64,000 bases of DNA from Marisediminicola senii (GCF_011057645.1 NZ_JAALGE010000002.1:148790-212789); one strand, 5' to 3'. Counted from the stretch's first letter, positions 34,298-42,199 are shown. Translations and numbers: made by a program. The notes: generated by a model from the letters alone, not told the origin.

Positions 34298-34670
34298 GGT
34301 GCGGCACTCCTAGCCGGGGTCTGGGGCGGCGACGACCTGGGACACAGGCGCCGATCGCACGGGTGCGTGCTGAACGACCGATGGGGGCGGGAGGGGTCGC
34401 GTGTCCATTGCACCGCCGCCACGTGCTGGGCGCCACGCAGAAAGCACGCAGTTCCCGTAGCATTTCGCCACATAAACGCAACAGTCTCGTATTGTGCGGG
34501 TCACAGTTGTGCGAATCGGCGGTCACGATGCAGTAACGGCGCGGTGGCGGAGGCGGAGGCGACGGATCCACCGCCCTTGGCGGGTCGCCATACGGCGGAG
34601 CACAGCGGAGATCAGCGAGCTCAGGCGTACGAGAGGGCCCCGAGTCGGGGCGCCGAGACGGAGTGCCGGG
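34298..34670. other. Intergenic region without a recognisable gene
   Basis: 373 bases upstream of the PucR-like gene. The right part is AT-richer (around 34440-34520, TTCCCGTAGCATTTCGCC and ACAGTCTCGTATTGTGCGGG) and probably holds the regulator promoter. No ORF here has family features, and I see no RNA gene. Confidence 0.5.
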
Positions 34671-35111
34671 CTACTCCCCCGATGCTGGATCGTCGGCGCG
34701 GGACCAGGCGATCGAGATGAGCTGGCGGAGCACGTCGAGGTCGATGTCGTCGAGCTTTCTGACGTAGATGCACCCGGCGCCTTCGGTGTACGTGCCCAGT
34801 GAAGGAAGCAGGGCGGCGCCGGCGGGCAGGTCCTTCAGACCGTACAGCGAGAGCTGCGCCTTGCGGGGCGAGAACCCGGTTTTCGGCCAGGTGCCGCTGG
34901 TGCGGGGGTTGGCCGGTGACACGTACTGGTACGAGCCGTAGCCGACGAGCGATGGTCCCCACAGCGCGGGATCGGTGCCGGTGACCTCGCGAAAGATCTG
35001 CGCGAGGCGGAGGCCGTCGTCGCGGCGCCGGGCTGGCGTCGCCGCATCGAGAAAGTCGGCGACGCTGGCATCCGTGGGGAGGGTCTTCTGCTCGGCCATG
35101 ATGGCTTTCAT
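34671..35111 (-). CDS. DUF1801 domain protein
   Basis: A 146-residue protein of the DUF1801 (YdhG-like) family. Conserved pieces are ADFLDAATPARRRDDGLRLAQ, then MW-like DPALWGPSLVGYGSY, the FSPRKAQLSLYG strand, and GAGCIYVRKLDDIDLDVLRQLI near the end. The function is unknown. The start may be the ATG at 35111 or 35099; neither has a good ribosome site. A direct repeat sits at the 5' end. Confidence 0.87.
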   Translation of the reverse strand: MKAIMAEQKTLPTDASVADFLDAATPARRRDDGLRLAQIFREVTGTDPALWGPSLVGYGSYQYVSPANPRTSGTWPKTGFSPRKAQLSLYGLKDLPAGAALLPSLGTYTEGAGCIYVRKLDDIDLDVLRQLISIAWSRADDPASGE

Positions 35112-35112
35112 T

Positions 35113-35172
35113 ATTCAGGAACCATGGTGCGCGCGGCGCGGGATTGGTTTCACAATTCAGGAACCACGGTGC
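35113..35172. repeat. 18-bp direct repeat 42 bases apart
   Basis: ATTCAGGAACCATGGTGC at 35113-35130 and ATTCAGGAACCACGGTGC at 35155-35172 differ at one base. The spacing of 42 is four helical turns. They lie between the DUF1801 gene and a broken gene. Confidence 0.85.
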
Positions 35173-35175
35173 TCA

Positions 35176-35301
35176 CCGGCCACTTATGCGCACATGCCTA
35201 CCGGTACCGGCGGCCATATGGTCTCCCTGAGCGCCACGGTGCGCAAGTCGCTCGGCAAGCAGATCGGCGATGTCGTGCAGGTGGTGGTGACGCCCCGCTG
35301 A
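35176..35301 (+). pseudogene. C-terminal remnant of a DUF1905-like protein
   Basis: The frame ending at 35301 reads GTGGHMVSLSATVRKSLGKQ and then IGDVVQVVV. This looks like the C-terminal half of DUF1905-type beta-barrel domains, in which an alpha segment (S-A-x-VRK-x-GK) precedes the GD-x-V strand. The N-terminal half is absent, and the frame upstream runs into the direct repeat. An ATG at 35194 could still yield a 35-residue peptide. DUF1905 and DUF1801 genes often sit close together, which supports a deletion rather than chance. Confidence 0.5.
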
Positions 35302-35395
35302 CTTCGCGTCACCCCGCTCACCCCGCCGACACGATGCGTGACAGGTCGGGGGCCGAGGGGTGGATGCGTCGCTGGTCGCCGCGCGGACCCCGCAG

Positions 35396-35408
35396 TAGGC
35401 TCGGCGCC
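35396..35408 (+). promoter_or_regulatory. -10 hexamer of a leaderless start (DUF2200 gene)
   Basis: TAGGCT, seven bases, ATG at 35409. No ribosome site is present. Confidence 0.45.
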
Positions 35409-35753
35409 ATGAGCAGGATCTTCACGACACCGTTCGGCGCCGTCTATCCCCTTTATGTGGCGAAGATGGAACGCAAGGGCCGCACCAGGGAAGAGCTGGA
35501 CGAAGCCATCGAATGGCTGACGGGGTTCGACCGTGCCGCCCTGCAGCGGCACCTGGATGACGAGACTACCTTCGAGCAGTTCTTCGCCCAGGCGACCGTG
35601 AACCCGCAGGCGTCGTCGATCACCGGGCTGATCTGCGGCATCCGGGTCGAGAACATCGAAGACCCCCTCATGCAGAAGATCCGCTACCTCGACAAGCTCG
35701 TCGACGACCTTGCCAAGGGCCGATCAATCGAGAAGGTGCTCCGCCGGGTCTGA
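35409..35753 (+). CDS. DUF2200 protein
   Basis: A 114-residue protein matching DUF2200 over its full length: RIFTTPFGAVYPLYVAK at the N-terminus, the motif EAIEWLTGFD, and EDPLMQKIRYLDKLVDDLAK at the end. The family is compact, alpha-helical and of unknown function. The ATG at 35409 starts exactly at the family's usual N-terminus. Confidence 0.92.
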   Translation: MSRIFTTPFGAVYPLYVAKMERKGRTREELDEAIEWLTGFDRAALQRHLDDETTFEQFFAQATVNPQASSITGLICGIRVENIEDPLMQKIRYLDKLVDDLAKGRSIEKVLRRV

Positions 35754-35765
35754 GCCAACTCGGAT

Positions 35766-37145
35766 TCACCACAGCGCGAGCCTGGCAAGGGCACGCAATG
35801 CATCGTCCGGCGGGGCAGGAGTGCGCCATAGACCCAGGGTCCCTAGAACATCGAGAACCGGTGCCACCAGAGCGCCGAAGCGCTTCGGTTGTAAGGGGCG
35901 GCACTCCCCATCGGCATACCCGATCTCGGTCAACGCTCCCACCACGTGCCGCTCGGCGTCGCTTCGTACGGTGATGCCACCATCGGCCAGCCCCAGTGTC
36001 AGCAGTGTGCCCGCCTTGCGGCGCACATCGAGCATCTCCTGGCGCAACAGCATGCGGGCGATCCTGGTTGCGAGAATTGCGGGCCTTCCGATGGCCTCCC
36101 AGGTTGCCGCTCCCACGATGAGACGACCCCTGACAGCGCGGACGAGGTTCAAGCGCTCCGCAGAGACTCGAAGGGTGCGAATCGATGGGGTCAGCTCTTC
36201 GCGGTAGGACCCGCCCCCGCGGTATCGCCAGCCGAGGGTGGCCATGCCATCGTGAACGATGGCGGGCGGCATCCACCCGGCCTTAGTCAATCGGAGACCG
36301 TCGAACCCGACGCGATCGAGGAGCCATTGATAGGGAGCCACGAGTCGGGCGATCTCATCAGAGTCGGCGAGGGTCGGCTCTGGAAATATCTGATCGCGGT
36401 GCAGATGCCGTCGTAAGTTCGATCGAGCAGAGACGGGCAGCATGGCAGCGAGCCCGACGAGCGGGGAGCCGGCGGTCAGGCGCGAGATGCCGACCAACCC
36501 GGACATGTCGTGTGACGGCGGCATGAACAGACGGGCCAATTCCGCCCGGGCGCCGGCGAGGTCGGGGCACTCCGGGTCGACGACGCCCCAGCGACCAGCC
36601 GAGCGGGCAGCCCAGGTGACACCCGCGAGGTGGTCGGGATGAGACGGATTGGCGAGTGCCGTAGCCAGCTTCTCGTGGTGCCCGACACCGCCGCAATCGT
36701 CGAAGGGTGCTCTTCGCTCGCCCGCGATGAGCTCGGCCGGGGCGTGCTCCGGCGCGGTGTCGTAGCGGGTCAGTTGCTCGATGAAATGCACCCACTCGTC
36801 ACTCTCGTCGTAGAGGTACCAGAGCGGCCCGCCGTGTTGCATGGCCTCGCCGACCGTCGCGCCTGCGTAATGCTGCATACCGTCGATCGCATAGTCGCGC
36901 GAGGGGTCGCCCCATGCCCGCACCGGCCCATCTACCCGGGGAATCCCGTTACGGATCACCCATGGGTCGTCGTCGGTGAACCGCCGCAGATAGACGTTTT
37001 CCCAGTGGAAGACCACCTGCAGAACGTCACTCAGCTGAGCGAGTGACAACGATTCGTCGACGTCGATGGTGCGCCAGATCTCCGGCTCGATTCCCACGAT
37101 GCTGACGCGCAGCCTGAGCATGGAACGGGGCGTAATCGACGGCAC
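35766..37145 (-). CDS. Plasmid pRiA4b ORF-3-like protein
   Basis: A 459-residue protein. The first 170 residues form the PRiA4_ORF3 domain (LRVSIVGIEPEIWRTIDV, then LAQLSDVLQVVFHWEN, YLYDESDEWVHFIEQL and FDDCGGVGHHEKL). The remaining 290 residues contain no recognised domain. Such proteins occur near IS and plasmid genes, but also as lone chromosomal genes. The GTG at 37145 is favoured because TAGCGT lies exactly six bases upstream; the ATG at 37121 is the alternative. The function is unknown. Confidence 0.85.
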   Translation of the reverse strand: MPSITPRSMLRLRVSIVGIEPEIWRTIDVDESLSLAQLSDVLQVVFHWENVYLRRFTDDDPWVIRNGIPRVDGPVRAWGDPSRDYAIDGMQHYAGATVGEAMQHGGPLWYLYDESDEWVHFIEQLTRYDTAPEHAPAELIAGERRAPFDDCGGVGHHEKLATALANPSHPDHLAGVTWAARSAGRWGVVDPECPDLAGARAELARLFMPPSHDMSGLVGISRLTAGSPLVGLAAMLPVSARSNLRRHLHRDQIFPEPTLADSDEIARLVAPYQWLLDRVGFDGLRLTKAGWMPPAIVHDGMATLGWRYRGGGSYREELTPSIRTLRVSAERLNLVRAVRGRLIVGAATWEAIGRPAILATRIARMLLRQEMLDVRRKAGTLLTLGLADGGITVRSDAERHVVGALTEIGYADGECRPLQPKRFGALVAPVLDVLGTLGLWRTPAPPDDALRALARLALW

Positions 37146-37157
37146 CCGGCCACGCTA
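37146..37157 (-). promoter_or_regulatory. -10 hexamer of a leaderless GTG start (pRiA4b-like gene)
   Basis: TAGCGT on the minus strand, six bases, then GTG at 37145. It decides this start over the ATG eight codons later. Confidence 0.5.
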
Positions 37158-37295
37158 GCCACCGGTCATCGCGGGTAGCGCGGGGTTGCACAGCACTCAC
37201 TCGCCCATCCTGCTGTGCAGGAATGTCGGAGCCGTACAGGCCCCGCCCCGACGGTCTCCTCGGGGAGAGCGCCGGGTGACGGGGCCGGTAGCGTG

Positions 37296-37970
37296 CTACT
37301 CCTTGCCGTCCTCGAGCGGGATGAGCATGGTGCGGAACGGGCCATCCTCGACGTGGAGGTTCCAGATGCGGTCTGCGACATCGTGGATTCCATTGGACAG
37401 GTCGAGCTGCGGAATGGCTCCCGGAATGACGAGTTGCTTCACGCGAATCCCCTCATCCTCGAGCGCATCGTGGAGCATCTCCCCGTATGCACTCTCGGCG
37501 GGGAACGCGACCGACGTGCCGGCAAAACCGGCGCGCGCTTTCACCGAGGTTCCCCCGTTGATCAGGATCACGCTGCCGCTGCCCGCCTCACGCATCGCCG
37601 GCAGCACTGCCCGCACCGAGTGGATGAGTCCGAGAGCCGAGAACTGCAATGCTTCCAGCGCCAGCTGAGGGGTCAGCTCGAGCACCGGTTTGAGGTAGTC
37701 CCGCGACGGAAGCGGGCTGTACTGCAGGGCGGTGATGGGGCCAAGCTCTTCCGCAGCGCGCGCGAGTGCGTCCTCCAGCGCCAACGGCTCCCGTACGTCT
37801 GCCGCGAAACCGCTGGCAGCGAAACCGCTCCCCCTGAGCTCGGCGGCCATGTCGTCGAGCTTCGGCTGGCTCCTCGAGATCAACGCGATGGAGAAGCCTT
37901 CGCGTCCGAACCTCTGTGCGACGGCGGCTCCGAGCCCCGGTCCGGCTCCGATAATTGCAATAACTGGCAC
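37296..37970 (-). CDS. Short-chain dehydrogenase-like protein lacking the YxxxK motif
   Basis: A 224-residue Rossmann protein. The nucleotide motif is IIGAGPGLGAAVAQRF, followed by ALISRSQPKLDDMA (arginine for NADP). The active-site segment that normally reads YxxxK is AFPAESAY, so neither Tyr nor Lys is in place. VILINGGTS stands for the usual catalytic serine region. Oxidoreductase activity is therefore doubtful. The GTG at 37970 has GAGGAA. It is divergent from the PadR gene, 250 bases away, and may be regulated by it. Confidence 0.8.
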   Translation of the reverse strand: MPVIAIIGAGPGLGAAVAQRFGREGFSIALISRSQPKLDDMAAELRGSGFAASGFAADVREPLALEDALARAAEELGPITALQYSPLPSRDYLKPVLELTPQLALEALQFSALGLIHSVRAVLPAMREAGSGSVILINGGTSVKARAGFAGTSVAFPAESAYGEMLHDALEDEGIRVKQLVIPGAIPQLDLSNGIHDVADRIWNLHVEDGPFRTMLIPLEDGKE

Positions 37971-38178
37971 GACGTGTTCCTCTCATCGGTGATTCTGTGG
38001 TGACCAATTACTCGGTCGGCTTCGACGGGTTCGATTCTGGATGCCTTCACCAGCTCCACCGGATGGGCGACTGGCTCTCGACACCGAGACCGCGTCCCGT
38101 ATGCGAACAGCCGTCTGCGCCATTGTCTTCCCACCGACGGCGAACGGATCAACAGGCCGCGCCCTCGTCGGTCGACAA

Positions 38179-38206
38179 CTGACTAGTTGCCAGACGGACT
38201 AGTCAG
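38179..38206. promoter_or_regulatory. PadR operator: inverted repeat CTGACTAGT-N10-ACTAGTCAG
   Basis: A perfect nine-base inverted repeat with a ten-base spacer. It covers the -35 and spacer of the padR-like promoter. PadR proteins bind such long-spaced palindromes. It also lies in the region shared with the divergent SDR gene. Confidence 0.75.
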
Positions 38207-38215
38207 TCGTACGAT
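38187..38215 (+). promoter_or_regulatory. Promoter of the PadR gene, leaderless
   Basis: TTGCCA, 17 bases, TACGAT. The -10 ends six bases before the ATG at 38222, and no ribosome site is present. Confidence 0.65.
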
Positions 38216-38221
38216 CTAGTC

Positions 38222-38575
38222 ATGGATGCTGACGAGTGGCCCAGTGAGTGGCTGCGGGGAGTGCTCGGTGTCTGCGTGCTGCGGGCGCTCCTCGATGGCC
38301 CGAGCTACGGTTACGCGATCACCCGTCGCCTCGCCGCAGCTGGCTTAGGCGACGTCAAGGGCGGCACGCTCTACCCCCTGCTCGCACGCCTCGAGGAGGC
38401 CCGATACGTCGAGGTCGAGTGGCGCGCGGGGGACGGAGGACCGGGACGCAAGTACTTCGCACTGACCGATCAGGGGCGCACGCATGCACGGTCGCTCGCC
38501 GCCCGCTGGGCTGCCTTCACCGCAATCACCCGCGAGCTCACCGACGGTGCACTCGAACACCACCGCGGCCGCTGA
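38222..38575 (+). CDS. PadR family transcriptional regulator
   Basis: A 117-residue winged-helix regulator. GVLGVCVLRALLDGPSYGYAI and the wing GTLYPLLARLEEARYVEVEW are PadR hallmarks, and GPGRKYFALTDQGR ends the wing. The C-terminal dimer helix is short (PadR subfamily 1). It very probably represses itself through the palindrome at 38179 and may control the next gene and the divergent SDR. Ligands of such proteins are often aromatic or antibiotic compounds. Confidence 0.93.
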   Translation: MDADEWPSEWLRGVLGVCVLRALLDGPSYGYAITRRLAAAGLGDVKGGTLYPLLARLEEARYVEVEWRAGDGGPGRKYFALTDQGRTHARSLAARWAAFTAITRELTDGALEHHRGR

Positions 38576-38606
38576 CACGACCACCATGAACCGACAGGAC
38601 GTCACG

Positions 38607-39383
38607 ATGAACAATGGCGGGACCAGGGGCTTCGGATCCATCGACAGCTACACGCGGCTGGCGCCGAGTGTCGAGGAGAGCTGGATCGAGCAATTCGTGC
38701 TCGAGCAGCGTCTCATCGGGGTGCCGGGAACACGGATCGGCGACTCCCTCGTGCTCGTGGAGAGCCACGTCGCCGAGTCCGGCGAGAGTGCCCTGACCGC
38801 ATTTGGTGACCCCAGGGCGTACGCGAAAGACGACGCGCCCGAGCAGTCTCCGACGTCATCCGATCGAATCGATCACGGGTGGCTTCTCGGGATCGTTCTC
38901 GGCCTGTGCGGCATGCTGCTCGCCACGTTCGGCCTCCAGGCCGGGTTCGCCGGTGAATCGGCCCTCCAGGTGACCGTGGGACATGTCGTTGTGGTCGCGA
39001 TCGTTGCGGCCGCCCTTGCCCTGCTCATTCTCACTCCGCGTGCCATCATGCGGGCGGTCGCCCAGGGTCCGCTAGGTAGCTGGATCGTGTGGATGCTGCT
39101 ACTCGCGGCGATGGTCGGCGCGCTCTTCCTCCTGCCGCACCCGCTCGGGACCGTGGGTGTCCTCACCGCGTCGTGTATCGGGGCGATCCTGCTCACCGCC
39201 GGTGTCATCGTGCAGCTGCGCGCCTACCTCGGCGGCCGAGTGCAGGACGACCCGATCGTCGGCCCGGGAGAGCAGCCCGCCAGATCGCGCGCTGGTCTGT
39301 TCGCGGTGTTCGTCTTCCCCGTCGCGACGATCGCCATGATCGGCTTCTCCTGGCTTATCCAGCAGATTCCGGCGTTGTTCTGA
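38607..39383 (+). CDS. HAAS-like signalling-domain membrane protein co-transcribed with padR
   Basis: A 258-residue protein. The first 85 residues resemble the alpha-helical HAAS/DUF1700-type N-terminal part (PSVEESWIEQFVLEQRLIGV, then GDSLVLVESHVAESGESAL). Six hydrophobic segments follow. PadR genes are often followed by such proteins, which are thought to act with the regulator. The ATG at 38607 has AGGAC eight bases upstream and is preferred to the ATG at 38586. The ligand and role are unknown. Confidence 0.7.
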   Translation: MNNGGTRGFGSIDSYTRLAPSVEESWIEQFVLEQRLIGVPGTRIGDSLVLVESHVAESGESALTAFGDPRAYAKDDAPEQSPTSSDRIDHGWLLGIVLGLCGMLLATFGLQAGFAGESALQVTVGHVVVVAIVAAALALLILTPRAIMRAVAQGPLGSWIVWMLLLAAMVGALFLLPHPLGTVGVLTASCIGAILLTAGVIVQLRAYLGGRVQDDPIVGPGEQPARSRAGLFAVFVFPVATIAMIGFSWLIQQIPALF

Positions 39384-39443
39384 CGACGTGATTCGTCGTC
39401 ACAATGGTGAAGCGGAACTCCTCCACCGCGCCACCTTGACCAC

Positions 39444-40019
39444 TCAGTCCCAGTCGAGATACTCCTCGATGACCATCGCCGTCTCAATGGGGTGCGACAT
39501 CGGAAAAAGGTGATCCGCCCCGTCGATGGTCGTGACGCTTGTGCGCTCAGGGGCCGCGGTCCGGAGCTCGTCGCCGTTCGTCGGCGGGGTGAGTACATCC
39601 TCAGCACCCTGGACGATGAGCACGGGGATCACCGGGGGCAATTCGACCTGCTTCTGCTCGACCCGGAGCAGCACCAGCCCGTTCACCCGTTCCGCGTGCT
39701 GGGCCGCAAAGACACGCGCCACGGTTCCACCGGTTGCGTATCCGCCGATCCAGGTGTGAGCCAGGCCGAGGTGGTCGATGACGGCGAGAGAGTCATCCGC
39801 CCGCTCCTGCGCTGATGCTTCAGAAGGCGCCGATCCGTCGCGGGGTCCAATCCGCACGACGTGAAAGTCTGCTTCGTCCGCCAGGTAGTGCGAGACAGCT
39901 CCGAGGCCGTCTGACCCCAGGACGAGGTTCGAGATCAACACCAGCGCGATGGGCCCACTGCCTTCCTCGACGTACGGAATGGCACGGCCGTCGGGCTCGA
40001 GAATCTGTTGCTGCGTCAC
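39444..40019 (-). CDS. Alpha/beta hydrolase-like protein without nucleophile serine
   Basis: A 191-residue protein with the alpha/beta hydrolase order of elements, including LVLISNLVLG, HVVRIGPRDGS, VIDHLGLAHTWIGGYATGG, VPVLIVQGAEDVL and IDGADHLFPMSHP. The elbow is GYATGG, so alanine replaces the nucleophile serine. The lid domain is also missing, which explains the short length. The acid and histidine positions are kept. The GTG at 40019 has GGGGGAG; the in-frame extension upstream includes a copy of the ychF 3' end and is not part of the gene. It is probably not an esterase. Confidence 0.7.
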   Translation of the reverse strand: MTQQQILEPDGRAIPYVEEGSGPIALVLISNLVLGSDGLGAVSHYLADEADFHVVRIGPRDGSAPSEASAQERADDSLAVIDHLGLAHTWIGGYATGGTVARVFAAQHAERVNGLVLLRVEQKQVELPPVIPVLIVQGAEDVLTPPTNGDELRTAAPERTSVTTIDGADHLFPMSHPIETAMVIEEYLDWD

Positions 40020-40391
40020 TGGTACTGCTCCCCCTGATTGGTCGACCGGAACCGGGTTGGTGACCGGAACCGAGTTGCTGAACCGGAACTCCACCACGTT
40101 GGAACGCTGAGGACCACCCAGCAGAGGGTCACTCTCGTGCGCGTCGTCATGTGTCTCCGCCAGTCTAGATCGACTGCTGCAGGCACCGAACGGCAGCGTG
40201 AGAGGCGCACCGCTCTGGTCGCTGACCGGGGCTGGACGCGAGGCGGCCGAACCAGCAGCGCCTTCCGTCAGCTCCGACAAACGCGCCACCCCGCCCAGGG
40301 TCGTGTTCGCCAGATGCCTCATGGAGCCTGCCCCGCCACTACGCTCGATCCGGCGCTGTCAGCGCCATAACCGCGGGTCAGGAGACTCACC
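40020..40391. other. Intergenic region with ychF-end copy and ACCGGAAC repeats
   Basis: 372 bases between the hydrolase-like gene and the uracil permease. It contains the 25-base ychF 3'-end copy at 40073-40097. ACCGGAAC occurs three times at 40045, 40063 and 40082 (spacings 18 and 19). No gene has family features here. The permease ribosome site AGGAG is at 40380-40384. Confidence 0.5.
40073..40097 (-). repeat. Copy B of the ychF 3' end
   Basis: 25 bases, 23 identical to the last bases of ychF at 42279-42303. On the minus strand it reads VVEFRFSN in the frame of the hydrolase-like gene's upstream extension. Confidence 0.8.
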
Positions 40392-41672
40392 ATGGCACTG
40401 ACCTGGAAACTGCACGGCGACGGCAAGACCGTCAGCTCCGACGAGATCGTGCTCCCCGAAGAGCGCCTCACCTGGGGGCGCACCGTCGGCTTCGGCATGC
40501 AGCACGTAGTCGCCATGTTCGGCGCGACCTTTCTCGTGCCCCTCATTACCGGATTCCCGCCGGCCACAACGCTGCTGTTCTCTGGCATCGGGACGCTGCT
40601 CTTCCTACTGATCACGCGCAACAAGCTGCCCAGCTACCTCGGCTCGTCGTTCGCATTCCTCGCCCCCATCGGAGCCGCGGTGACAGCGGGCGGACCCGGC
40701 ACAGCCCTCGCCGGCATCATCATCGTCGGCGCCATACTCGCCCTGGTGGGCGTGCTCGTGCAGGTCGTCGGCACACGCTGGATCGACCTGCTCATGCCGC
40801 CCATCGTGAGCGGCGCCATCGTCGCCCTCATCGGCTTCAACCTGGCCCCGGCCGCGCGCGACAACTTCGCGCAGTCGCCGCTGATCGCCATCATCACCCT
40901 GCTCGCCATCATCCTCGCCGCGGTGGTGTTCAAAGGCTTCCTCGGCCGACTCTCCATCGTCGTCGGCGTGGCCGTCGGTTACATCGCCTCAGCCATCGCC
41001 GGTGAGGTCGAGTACAGCAAGGTCGCCGACGCCCCGTGGGTTGGACTCCCCCAGTTCACCGCCCCGGAGTTCTCGGCAGAGCACCTGACCATCTACCTGA
41101 TGTTCGTACCGGTCGTACTCGCGCTCATCGCCGAGAACATCGGGCACATCAAGGGTGTCGGCCAGCTCATCGACCGCGACCTCGACGGCCTCACCGGCCG
41201 AGCACTCTTCGCCGACGGTCTCGCGACCGTCATTTCGGGCATCGGTGGCGGCTCACCGACCACGACCTACGGCGAGAACATCGGCGTCATGGCTGCCACC
41301 CGCGTCTTCTCAACCGCCGCCTACTGGGTCGCCGGTTTCACCGCAATCGTGCTGGGCCTCTCACCCAAGGTCGGTGAAGTAATCAACACCATCCCGGCTG
41401 GCGTGCTGGGCGGCGTGACCACGGCGCTCTACGGACTGATTGGCATCATCGGGGTGCGCATCTGGGTCGAGAACAAGGTCGATTTCAGCAAGCCCGTCAA
41501 TCAGCTGACCGCCGGCATCGCGCTCATCATGGGCATCGCCGACTTCACCATCACCACGGGCGAGCTCAGCTTCGGCGGCATCATCCTCGGGACGGTCGCG
41601 GCGATCGTCGTCTACCACCTGATGACAACCATTACTAAGGTGCGCGGCACGGAGAAGTCACGGCTCGGCTAG
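40392..41672 (+). CDS. Uracil/xanthine permease, NCS2 family (UraA/PyrP type)
   Basis: A 426-residue carrier with about 14 membrane segments. NCS2 signatures include FGMQHVVAMFGATFLVPLITG near the N-terminus, LIAENIGHIKGVGQLIDRDL in TM8, and GIGGGSPTTTYGENIGVMA in TM10. The conserved glutamates and Q/S residues that bind the base are present. It is closest in form to uracil permeases. ATG at 40392 with AGGAG eight bases upstream. It is flanked by two copies of the ychF end. Confidence 0.94.
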   Translation: MALTWKLHGDGKTVSSDEIVLPEERLTWGRTVGFGMQHVVAMFGATFLVPLITGFPPATTLLFSGIGTLLFLLITRNKLPSYLGSSFAFLAPIGAAVTAGGPGTALAGIIIVGAILALVGVLVQVVGTRWIDLLMPPIVSGAIVALIGFNLAPAARDNFAQSPLIAIITLLAIILAAVVFKGFLGRLSIVVGVAVGYIASAIAGEVEYSKVADAPWVGLPQFTAPEFSAEHLTIYLMFVPVVLALIAENIGHIKGVGQLIDRDLDGLTGRALFADGLATVISGIGGGSPTTTYGENIGVMAATRVFSTAAYWVAGFTAIVLGLSPKVGEVINTIPAGVLGGVTTALYGLIGIIGVRIWVENKVDFSKPVNQLTAGIALIMGIADFTITTGELSFGGIILGTVAAIVVYHLMTTITKVRGTEKSRLG

Positions 41673-41692
41673 TTGGCGCTCATTAACGGTTC

Positions 41693-41935
41693 CTAGTTGT
41701 TGAACCTGAACCCCACCACGTCGCCGTCTTGATGTCTGACCGCCCGGGTATGAGCAAACCCGCATTCTTCCATCGCCCAGAAGCGCACCGCCGTCGACCA
41801 ACCACCGGCGATCGTCGTGTTTGCGACGCCCTTCGGTCAGTCGACGACGATGACTAGGTGGCCGCGGGGATCCGCCCACCGCCGAACCGATGCGACCATC
41901 GCGGCCCGGTCGGTCTGCACCTTGATGTTGGTCAT
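41693..41935 (-). pseudogene. Small gene with an in-frame TGA and a ychF-derived C-terminus
   Basis: An 81-codon frame from the ATG at 41935, which overlaps the previous stop as TGATG, to the TAG at 41693. TGA at 41837-41839 is codon 33. The first part reads NIKVQTDRAAMVASVRRWAD and RGHLVIVVD. After the TGA it continues PKGVANTTIAGGWSTAVRFW and ends QDGDVVGFRFNN. The last 12 residues differ from the YchF C-terminus (QDGDVVEFRFNN) at one position. Either the gene is broken or the stop is read through. No family is recognised for the rest. Confidence 0.55.
41695..41719 (-). repeat. Copy A of the ychF 3' end
   Basis: 25 bases, 22 identical to ychF 42279-42303. The similarity extends to 33 of 39 bases, including the TAG stop. 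Confidence 0.85.
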
Positions 41936-42153
41936 CAATTTGTCGGAGGCGAGGCTCGCCCAGACTCTTGACGAGCCTTCGGAGCACGAATTGCGCGGAT
42001 ACCCGCCCAGACTGTGCAACTGGCGAACCCGACAACAGCTAGCAAGGCGAGAGTGATCGCGGCGGCATCGGACAGCACTGCCTCCCGCCGCAGGAATAAC
42101 ACCACGAATAGCATCGCGAAGAACACGATTGATAGGTACGGCAGTAACTTCAC
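41935..42153 (-). CDS. Small two-TM membrane protein
   Basis: A 72-residue protein with two hydrophobic segments (LLPYLSIVFFAMLFVVLFL and AAITLALLAVVGFASCTVWAG) and a basic tail. No family is recognised. The GTG at 42153 has AGAGG five bases upstream. Its stop overlaps the start of the interrupted small gene (TGATG), which suggests a two-gene transcript. Confidence 0.55.
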   Translation of the reverse strand: MKLLPYLSIVFFAMLFVVLFLRREAVLSDAAAITLALLAVVGFASCTVWAGIRAIRAPKARQESGRASPPTN

Positions 42154-42199
42154 AAGTGCCTCTGTCCCGAGCTTTGTTAACCAGGTTGACTCAGCTCAA

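Noticed and set aside
34298..34670. Possible small RNA or tRNA in the long gap
   Set aside because: No cloverleaf, conserved tRNA loop or strong hairpin-terminator pair could be found by eye; only a likely promoter.
41837..41839. In-frame TGA as selenocysteine
   Set aside because: No SECIS-like hairpin is apparent directly after it, and no selenocysteine machinery is in the window. The residue context (VVD then PKG) matches no selenoprotein I know.
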